A stretch of DNA of 64,000 nucleotides. It comes from Aegilops tauschii subsp. strangulata (taxonomy: Eukaryota; Streptophyta; Magnoliopsida; Poales; Poaceae). Made by a program: the position numbers and the translations under genes. The stretch is taken from assembly GCF_002575655.3 (NCBI RefSeq), contig NC_053037.3, positions 567,464,880-567,528,879 on the forward strand. The letters are read 5' to 3'. Below the pieces are notes generated by a model, which saw only the letters and a program-made list of their open reading frames with translations, made no database searches and had not been told where the DNA came from. This document shows positions 56,202 through 64,000 of the stretch, one piece after another (within the stretch, counting starts at the first letter, position 1; each line of letters begins with the position of its first letter).

Positions 56202-57227
56202 ATGCTTAGGAAAATGTACCAAGGTGGTCCTTCAAGGAAGCAAGGACCCAGGCTCGCAATGCGCGATGCCGATGATGAGCCACCAAGGAACGCTCCAGTG
56301 CGGCCTTGTGAATGGCCTTCAGAAGACTTTATGGATCGAGCGGGAATCAAGGAAGAATTTAACGCATATTTGCGTAACGCTGATCTTGTGAGCTTCGAGG
56401 AGGAAAAGTGCCGCCAGTACCACTATCTCACTAGTTCCTTTGTGAGGAGGTTTGAATTTTCATCTTCACGCAATTCTCAAATTGTCCTGTTTGATCTTTA
56501 TGAAAAATCTTATACTATGGACTTAGAGGATTTTACCAATGCTTGCAAACTTCCACAATGGGGTAGTACTAGTGAACCTCGCAAATCTGAATTTAGAGAA
56601 TTTCTTGCTAGTATAACCGTGGGGGAATCTAGAGACATAACACAAGCTACAATAGGGAGTATTCATTTTCCTGCTATACATTATTTTGCTCTCTTCATAG
56701 GTAGGTGCATAAATGGTAAAGATGAATCATGTCATATGTGTGTCCCTGACCTCAGTATTCTTAGGAGTGCTGTGTTAGGAGACAAATCTTATAATTTGGG
56801 AGCCATTGTTGCGCGTAGGTTGCATCACAATAGATTTAATGGAGATTTCTTTGGTCGAATTTATGCAACCCGCTTAGCTGATTTTCTTGGTGTAACCATA
56901 CGTGATGATGATATTGAACTGCCTCCTACTTATCTAGACTTCAATGCTATGGTTCATCATCAGGTTGTCGAGAGGAATGAACCACCTCTCCAGTATAGAC
57001 TAATCTTTGACAGGCGTCACGCTGTCAATATTGTTCTTCCTGCCCCTTCTCTCTTTGACTTTCAAGGAAAAGGGAGACATTACATAACCAGAGAGGAGGC
57101 GGAGGAGTATAGGAGGAGGGCTGAGATAGCTCGCCTCCAAGCTGCAGCACACGATGCAATGACCGCTGCATCTCAGTACGACCCCAACTACAACTTTGGA
57201 TATCCGCCAGGCCATCCGTGGCAATAA
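56202..57227 (+). CDS. second ORF of C, unknown function
   Basis: An intact ORF of 341 codons. I do not recognise a catalytic domain. The middle (FEEEKCRQYHYLTSSFVRRFEF, LYEKSYTMDLEDFTNACKLP, IHYFALFIGRCINGK) is like the conserved extra protein of plant Athila-type elements, which is not an envelope in any evident way: there is no signal peptide or membrane helix. The C-terminus is charged, with EEAEEYRRRAEIARLQAAA as a likely helix. ATG 56202 is the first of the frame after a possible acceptor; ATG 56256 is an alternative. Its open state in an element whose gag has a frameshift is notable. It could be expressed from a spliced or separately initiated RNA. Confidence 0.7.
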   Translation: MLRKMYQGGPSRKQGPRLAMRDADDEPPRNAPVRPCEWPSEDFMDRAGIKEEFNAYLRNADLVSFEEEKCRQYHYLTSSFVRRFEFSSSRNSQIVLFDLYEKSYTMDLEDFTNACKLPQWGSTSEPRKSEFREFLASITVGESRDITQATIGSIHFPAIHYFALFIGRCINGKDESCHMCVPDLSILRSAVLGDKSYNLGAIVARRLHHNRFNGDFFGRIYATRLADFLGVTIRDDDIELPPTYLDFNAMVHHQVVERNEPPLQYRLIFDRRHAVNIVLPAPSLFDFQGKGRHYITREEAEEYRRRAEIARLQAAAHDAMTAASQYDPNYNFGYPPGHPWQ

Positions 57228-59257
57228 ACCAACTTAGGCCAAAAGCCTAAGCTTGGGGGAGTACGTATTTTTCACTGACATTACATTCATGTCCACACAC
57301 TCATTGCTAGATGTCGGTGCTCATACTCTTTCTCTGTAATACCCATGCTAGTTTATTTTATTTTTACGCTTTTTCTTGTGTGTTTAATAAACCTTAAGAA
57401 AAAACAAAAAAATTAGTTGTAGCTTTTAGTTAGTTTACCTTTCTTGCTGTAGTAGTAATAATTAAAAAGAAAACCCAAAAAGATTTCCCGTTCTTCTTTT
57501 GCTTGTTGGGAGCTTTCCCGTGTAAATAGTTTTATTTCTTTTCTTTTCTTTTCTTTGGGGGTCGATAGGAGAAGACCATAATTAAATTGTTGAAGTGGCT
57601 CTTATATGCATTATTGTTGATTTAACCAAGAGCCCATATTGCCTTGTCTTCACCTGTTTATTGAATGCTCGCAGATTCCAGCTTAGTCCAATGCACGTGC
57701 ACTCTTATTATTATTCACATCGTTCGATCGTGCAAGTGAATGGCAATTATGACGATATATGATGGACTGGTTGAGATGAGAGAAGCTGGTATGAACTCGA
57801 CCTCTCTTGTTTTTGTAAATATGATTAGTTCATCGTTCCTGATTCAGCCTATTATGAATAAACATGTTTGCAATGACAATTAGAGATTATAGTTGCTCGT
57901 GGCATGCTTGATTAGCTATGAGTTATAATGGTTTACCTTGCGTGTCAACATGCTATTAAAATGGTTGTGATGTGGTATAGTGGGTTGGTATCCTCCTTTG
58001 AATGATTTAAGTGACTCGACTTGGCACATGTTCATACATGTAGTTGAAACAAATCAACATAGCCTTCATGATATTTATGTTCATGGTGGATTATATCCTA
58101 CTCATGCTTGCACTCAATGTTTATTAATTTTAATGCATGTTCATGACTGTTGTCGCTCTCTAGTTGGTCGCTTCCCAGTCTTTTGCTAGCCTTCACTTGT
58201 ACTAAGCGGGAATACTGCTTGTGCATCCAATCCCTTAAGCCCCAAAGTTATTCCATATGAGTCCACTATACCTTCCTATATGTGGTATCTACCTGCCGTT
58301 CCAAGTAAATTTCTATGTGCCAAACTCTAAACCTTCAAATGAAATTCTGTTTTGTATGCTTGAATAGCTCATGTATCAACTAGGGCTGTCCGTATATTCC
58401 ATGCTAGGCGGGTTATTCTCAAGAGGAGTGGACTCCGCTCTTCACTCACGAGAAAATGGCTGGTCACCGAGATGCCCAGTCCCATGCTTTATGCAAATCA
58501 AATCAAAATAATTGCAAACAAAACTCCCCCTGGGACTGTTGTTAGTTGGAGGCACTCGTTGTTTCGAGCAAGCCATGGATTGATGCTTGTTGGTGGAGGG
58601 GGAGTATAAACTTTACCATTCTGTTTGGGAACCGCCTATAATGTGTGTAGCATGGAAGATATCGCCATCTCTTGGTTGTTATGTTGACAATGAAAGAATG
58701 CCGCTCAAAATATTATTTATCTCTGCTTTAAAATCAAGCTCTGGCACCTCTACAAATCCCTGCTTCCCTCTGCGAAGGGCCTATCTATTTACTTTTATGT
58801 TGAGTCATCACCCTCTTATTAAAAGCACTAGCTGGAGAGCGCTGCTGTCATTTGCATCCATTACTATTAATTTATATTGGTATGACTATGACTGGATCTC
58901 TTATACCATGAATTACAATGTCTAGTCAGTCCTTGATCTTTAAAGGTGCTCTGCATTTATGTTCTGCGGTCTCAGAAAGGGCTAGCGAGATACCATCCTA
59001 TTATATCATATTATGATTGTTTTGAGGAAGTGTTGTCATCCGAGATTTATTATTATTGCTCGCTAGTTGATTATGCCATTGATATGAGTAAACATGAGAC
59101 CTAAGAGTTATTGTGAATGTGGTTAGTCATAATCTTTGCTGAAAACTTGAATGCTGGCTTTACACATTTACAACAACAAGAGAAAACAGAGTTTGTAAAA
59201 GTTTTTCTTTATCACTTTCAGTTTATCAACTGAATTGCTTGAGGACAAGCAAAGGTT
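57228..59257 (+). other. C 3' non-coding region
   Basis: About 2 kb without a credible gene. It opens with an internal copy of the polypurine tract (TAAGCTTGGGGGAGT, 57248-57262). The ORF at 58587-58925 has no recognisable similarity, so I do not call it. Confidence 0.65.
57248..57262 (+). other. internal polypurine-tract copy in C
   Basis: TAAGCTTGGGGGAGT is identical over 15 bases to the terminal tract at 59258-59272. It sits 21 bp after the stop codon of the second ORF. Confidence 0.8.
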
Positions 59258-59272
59258 TAAGCTTGGGGGAGT
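59258..59272 (+). other. terminal polypurine tract of C
   Basis: TAAGCTTGGGGGAGT ends exactly where the 3' LTR begins (59273), the expected place of plus-strand priming. Confidence 0.9.
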
Positions 59273-60674
59273 TGATACGTCTCCGTCATATCTACTTTTC
59301 CAAACACTTTTGCCCTTGTTTTGGACACTAACTTGCATGATTTGAATGGAACTAACCCGGACCAACGCTGTTTTCAGCAGAATTGCCATGGTGTTATTTA
59401 TGTGCAGAAACAAAAGTTCTCGGAATGACCTGAAACTCCACGGAACTTATTTTTGGAAAATAATAAAAATACTGGAAGAAGAATCCACGTCAGGGGGGCC
59501 TCCACCTGTCCACGAGGGTGGGGCCGCGCTTGCCCCCCTGGGCGTGCCCCCTGCCTCGTGGGCCCCCTAACGCTCCACCGACCTCAACTCCAACTCCATA
59601 TATTGGTGTTCGGGGAGAAAAAAAATCAGAGAGAAGGATTCATCGCGTTTTACGATACGGAGCCGCCGCCAAGCCCTAAAACCTCTTGGGATGGCTGATC
59701 TGGAGTCCGTTCGGGGCTCCGGAGAGGGGAATCCGTCGCCATCGTCATCATCAACCATCCTCCACCAATTTCATGATGCTCACCGCCGTGTGTGAGTAAT
59801 TCCATCGTAGGCTTGCTGGATGGTGATGGGTTGGATGAGATTTATCATGTAATCGAGTTAGTTTTGTTAGGGTTTGATCCCTAGTATCCACAATGTTCTT
59901 AGATTGATGTTGCTATGACTTTGCTATGCTTAATGCTTGTCACTAGGGCCCGAGTGCCATGATTTCAGATCTGAACCTATTATGTTTTCATGAATATATG
60001 TGAGTTCTTGATCCTATCTTGCAAGTCTATAGTCACCTAATATGTGTTATGATCCGGCAACCCCGATGTGACAATAATCGGGACCACTCCCAATGATGAC
60101 CATAGTTTGAGGAGTTCATGTATTCACTATGTGTTAATGCTTTGGTCTGGTACTCTATTAAAAGGAGGCCTTAATATCCCTTAGTTTCCATTAGGACCCC
60201 GCTGCCACGGGAGGGTAGGACAAAAGATGTCATGCAAGTTCTTTTCCATAAGCACGTATGACTATATTCGGAATACATGCCTACATTACATTGATGAATT
60301 GGAGATAGTTCTGTGTCACCCTATGTTATGACTGTTACATGATGAACCGCATCAGGCATAATTATCCATCACCGATCCAATGCCTATGAGCTTTTCACAT
60401 ATTGTTCTTCGCTTATTTACTTTTCCGTTGCTACTGTTACAATCACTACAAAACCCAAAAATATTACTTTTGCTACTGTTACCGTTACTTCCATACTACT
60501 TTTCTACTAAATACTTTGCTGCAGATACTAAGTTATCCAGGTGTGGTTGAATTTACAACTCAACTACTAATACTTGAGAATATTCTTTGGCTCCCCTTGT
60601 GTCGAATCAATAAATTTGGGTTCAATACTCTACCCTCAAAAACTGTTGCGATCCCCTATACTTGTGGGTTATCA
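59273..60674 (+). repeat. 3' LTR of C
   Basis: The LTR is 1402 bp, TGATACGTCTCCGTCA to GTGGGTTATCA. It differs from the 5' LTR by scattered substitutions, most of them in the first 110 bases, and a 5-7 bp insertion near 60172 (AATATCCC). Confidence 0.9.
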
Positions 60675-61206
60675 ATGTTGAGGGATAGTTATATGATCCA
60701 ATTATGTTATTATTGTTGAGAGAACTTGCACCAGTGAAAGTATGAACCCTAGGCCTTGTTTCCTAGCATTGCAATACCGTTTACGCTCACTTTTATCATT
60801 AGTTACCTTGCTGTTTTTATATTTTCAGATTACAAAAACTTATATCTACCATCCATATTGCACTTGTATCACCATCTCTTCGCGAACTAGTGCACCTATA
60901 CAATTTACCATTGTATTGGGTGTGTTGGGGACACAAGAGACTCTTTGTTATTTGGTTGCAGGGTTGCTTGAGAGAGACCATCTTCAACCTACGCCTCCCA
61001 CGGATTGATAAACCTTAGGTCACCCACCTGAGGGAAATTTGCTACTGTCCTACAAACCTCTGCACTTGGAGGCCCAACAACATCTACAAGGAGAAGGTTG
61101 CGTAGTAGACATCACATTATTGAGTGATCATTGATCCACCTTCAACTTCGGTCAAGGTACATTTGGTATCGTTCTTCTCTTTCTCCCACTCACATATTTG
61201 CTTGGA

Positions 61207-64000
61207 ATGATGGATAGGCCAACTACTTCTACCAACCCACTCTTCATCGAGCAAGACGACGACATGTCCTCCTACAACACAAAGAGCCACCTCTTTGGTG
61301 CACAACGAGCTTTACATCAAGAGCAACAAGCAATGAGCAACCGCATCGACCATCTCGCCACTGACTGGCGACTCTCCGAGCAACGTACAAGAGACTACTT
61401 CGACAACAAGCTCGACGAACAAAAGCAAGAGAGCAATGCAAGAATGGACAAGATTCGCGCCTTGTTGGTCAACTGCTCTTCGACCTCTTCGTCGTACTCA
61501 AGACGGAGCCGCTCAAGTCGACACTCCGATGACACCATCTCCGGCTCAAGTACTCCAACATCGAACACTCTTCGTCGTGCCGCACGTCAAGATCGTCAAG
61601 CAAACCGCAATCCTCTACACGACAACAACTCTCAAGAGCAAGTTCGACCGCAAGAACATCAACACCGTCAAAACCAAGCTACTTTCGAGCAAGCACAAGA
61701 ACGGCAACGCCTACGTCAACAAGAAGAGGAAGAACGAGCGTGACAACACCAAGATGCCGAGGCACAACGTCAAGAACAACAACTACGTGAAGCTCAAGCA
61801 CTTGAGGTGCAACAAGCCCTGCGAGATTCAAGTCGAGCCGTAGCCACGCGCAACTGGCAAGATCGTGAACAACAAGAAGCGCTTCGCGATGAAGTTCAAG
61901 AACGAATCTATCAAGCACGTGCGCATCGTCAAGTTCCTCAAGCTCCTCGTCAAGCTTGACAAGCTCCTCCACAAGCTCGACAAGAACCTCAAGTTCACAA
62001 AGAGAATGATGACTATGGAGAGCCTCCACGCCAAGAGCAATATGAGGTTGACAACCCTCCACGCCACGGGCGTCATCATCCCCGACCCCAACACAATGAA
62101 GAGCAACGATATGGCAAGCTAAAGTTCACCATGCCCAAGTTTTCCGGTAGCAATGATCCCGAAGAGTATCTTTCATGGGCATTGAAGGTTAACAAAATCT
62201 TCCATTTGCACAACTATGACGAAGAGAAGAAGATCGCGATGGCATCCCTTGAGTTTCAAGACTACGTCCTCATTTGGTGGGAACAAGTCCTTGAGCGCCG
62301 AGAAGCAAGAGGTGAACCACCCATCACTACTTGGGCGCGAATGAAGGATGTCATGAGAGCATGTTTCGTGCAAACCTACTACAACCGCGACCTCTTCAAG
62401 AAACTCCAACTCCTCAAGCAAGGAACCAAGAGCGTTGAAGAATACTACAAGGAAATGGAGATTGCCATGATAAGAGCCAATGTCACGGAAGATGATGAGC
62501 AAACTATGGCATGTTTCTTGAATGGACTCAATCATCCTATCAAGAAGATCGCCGACTTCCAACCTTACTCAAACCTCATTGAGCTAGTGCACCAAGCTAC
62601 CAAGGCGGAGCGACAAGTGCAAGATGACTTCAAATATGCCAAGTTCTCTTCCAAGACATTCGGCTACAACAATCAAGCTTCAACGACTCCAACAACTTCT
62701 ACCTCAACCAAGCCTTCTACAAGCAATGGCGACAAGTCAAGTTACAAGAAAACTCTGACAACCTCAAGTCTTCCTCCTACTACAAGCAACTTCAAGCCAC
62801 GAGCTTCATCATCTACTCCGACCGATGAGACCATCAAGACAAGTTACTTCAAATGTTTCACTTGCGGCGGCCGAGGCCACAAGTCCTATGAGTGTACCAA
62901 CAAGCGCACCATGATCCTCAACGACGACGGAACCTACGACTCCATGAGTGAAGAGGAGATGGAAGCCCTTGAGCAAGTGGCCATGCACCGGCGCGTGAAT
63001 GAAGATGAAGATGATCAAGTCTTTTGTGATGAGGATTCGAGCCCCGCTCTCGTTGTCTCCAAGGTCTTGACTCTTCAACATCAACAAGATGAGGACCAAA
63101 GATGCCATATCTTCCACACCAAGGCCGGCATCAATGGAAGGGCCGTCAAGGTCATGATCGACGGAGGGAGTTGTCATAACTTGGCAAGTGAAGAACTATG
63201 CTCCAAGCTCCAATTGGTCAAGACGAAGCACCCGCACCCCTACAAGGTTCAATGTCTTAGCGACTCCGGCACTATCCAAGTCGAGCATACGGTGAAAGTT
63301 TCCTTCAAGATAGGAGCTTATGAAGACACTTTGGAGTGTGATGTCGTTCCAATGTCCGTTTGCCACCTCCTCCTTGGACGGCCATGGCAATTTGACCGAG
63401 GCGTCATCCACGACGGGCGTACAAATCACTATAGCTTCAAGATGAAGGGGAAGGAGTAAGTTCTACGACCTATGTCTCCAAGCCAAGTAATCACCGACAA
63501 GCAAGCCACCCATCATGGAGAGTCTAGTGAGAGAGCGAACCACCAAAAAGAGAGTGAGCGCCACAAGCCCAAATTGAGTGCCTCCATGATGAGCGACAAG
63601 AAGAACCTAGTTCTATTTGCCACAAAAAGAGAGATGAGAGAAGTGTGTGAGAACCCATCGAGTGTCATCCACTATGTCCTCCTATGCAAAGATGAGGTGA
63701 CAAAGACTAACACTCCTAATCCGCTTCATCTAGTGTTTTCCAACTTGTTGTAGGAATTTGAGGATGTCTTTCCCGATGAGCTACCTCCCGCTCTCCCTCC
63801 TCTACGTGGAATTGAGCACCGAATCGACCTCATCCCCAGAGCACCTCTTCCTAACAAGGCTCCATACCGCGTCAACCCCGAAGAAACTAAGGAGATCCAA
63901 TGGCAAGTACAACATCTCATCGACAACAGCCATGTACGTGAAAGCTTAAGCCCTTGTGCCGTTTCGGTTATACTTGTGCCTAAATAAGATGGTACTTTTC
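61207..64000 (+). pseudogene. gag-pol relic of D (runs off the window)
   Basis: A single frame can be followed from ATG 61207 to the window end, broken by TGA 61741, TGA 61957, TAA 63457, TAG 63751 and TAA 63985. Order: Gln/Arg-rich N-terminal coiled-coil region (about 61,600-62,000); gag core (MPKFSGSNDPEEYLSWALKV, SLEFQDYVLIWWEQ, then ELVHQATKAERQ); zinc knuckle CFTCGGRGHKSYEC (62854-62895); protease VMIDGGSCHNLAS (near 63152) and LLGRPWQFDR; start of RT (EFEDVFPDELPP, 63754 on). This is a Ty3/gypsy gag-pol; the IDGGS protease and WWEQ gag point to a chromovirus relative, perhaps CRM or Reina. At least three of the five stops fit C to T change. The rest of pol lies beyond 64000. Confidence 0.85.

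Larger units (their letters stand above)
51123..60674 (+). mobile_element. Athila-like non-autonomous element C
   Basis: The 9552 bp element has LTRs 51123-52520 and 59273-60674 and the perfect duplication ATGTT (51118-51122 and 60675-60679). It has a tRNA-Asp-type primer site at 52532, a gag-protease ORF, a second ORF, a 2 kb non-coding 3' part and a polypurine tract. No reverse transcriptase, RNase H or integrase is visible. Confidence 0.92.
49878..61114 (+). mobile_element. solo LTR A, split by element C
   Basis: The LTR pieces 49878-51122 and 60680-61114 join to about 1.68 kb from TGATACGTCTCCAACG to GTAGTAGACATCA. CATTA flanks both ends (49873-49877 and 61115-61119). No internal region is present, so it is a solo LTR left by LTR-LTR recombination, later hit by element C. 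A TATAAATA box lies at 50257-50264. Confidence 0.9.
9491..64000 (+). mobile_element. outer gypsy retrotransposon D (interrupted, right end beyond window)
   Basis: D is assembled from separated pieces: 5' LTR (9491-9564, 22871-23823), primer site (23827-23841), leader (48437-49877) and gag-pol relic (61207-64000). The pieces join cleanly once T, B2 and solo LTR A are removed together with one copy of each target duplication. The left limit at TGATGCGGAG after CGGAG (9486-9490) is inferred from where the Copia LTR stops matching. The 3' LTR lies beyond the window, so the duplication cannot be tested. Its many stops make it the oldest of the gypsy elements here. Confidence 0.7.

Noticed and set aside
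56202..57227. Envelope protein
   Set aside because: The ORF is in the env-like position, but no signal peptide, transmembrane helix or cleavage site is visible.
58587..58925. 112-codon ORF in the C 3' region
   Set aside because: No similarity, ordinary AT-rich composition, and it lies between the internal and terminal polypurine tracts.

Overview
This window is plant nuclear DNA, almost certainly from a Triticeae grass (wheat, Aegilops or barley group). The evidence is the repeat content: a Copia element with an Angela/BARE/WIS-type LTR (TGTTGGAAATATGCCC...), several gypsy elements whose LTRs begin TGATACGTCTCC and which use a TGGCGCC tRNA-Asp-type primer site, a Tekay-like chromovirus with a 3.7 kb LTR starting TGTAACACCC, and a Stowaway MITE starting CTCCCTCC. 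Only one ordinary host gene is visible, an F-box protein gene at about 2955-5775. Almost everything to the right of 7.5 kb is nested LTR retrotransposons.

Layout. 1-2743: relic of a LINE (C-terminal reverse-transcriptase zinc-knuckle region and RNase H), split by a TIR DNA transposon (847-2002). 2955-5995: F-box gene, with a likely terminal intron. 6498-7548: Harbinger-like TIR element flanked by TTA. 7582-9115: minus-strand Copia LTR plus a scrap of its internal region. 9116-9490: fragment of an Angela-like Copia LTR. From 9491 to beyond the right edge: one old gypsy element (called D here), opened up by three separate insertions. Its LTR is at 9491-9564 plus 22871-23823, its leader at 48437-49877 and its gag-pol relic at 61207-64000.

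Insertions into D. (i) T, 9565-22865, TSD GACAC: a complete, young chromovirus on the minus strand with an uninterrupted gag-PR-RT-RH-IN-chromodomain ORF and an extra ORF in its leader. (ii) B2, 23842-48431, TSD AGCCA: an Athila-like non-autonomous element encoding only gag and protease. Its 5' LTR holds a related element B1 (to 32822), which in turn carries truncated pieces of two other LTRs. Its 3' non-coding region holds the degenerate Angela-like element ANG (37234-45962, TSD ATGAT). (iii) A, a solo LTR at 49878-61114 (TSD CATTA), itself split by Athila-like element C (51123-60674, TSD ATGTT). Each TSD was read directly from the sequence and fixes the order of insertion.

How the parts work together. 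T looks autonomous. B1, B2 and C lack reverse transcriptase and integrase and would depend on enzymes supplied by relatives. The less ordinary features are: the T leader ORF, which reads like a double-stranded-RNA-binding fold with its basic motif missing and sits right behind a splice-acceptor-like sequence; a piece of LTR U3-like DNA placed before a second ORF in C; internal copies of the polypurine tract in B1, B2 and C; replacement of gag by a coiled-coil ORF in B1; and an array of CCGGAT-N-ATCCGG palindromes in the LTR and leader of D. Family names are given by recognition only; no database search was possible.
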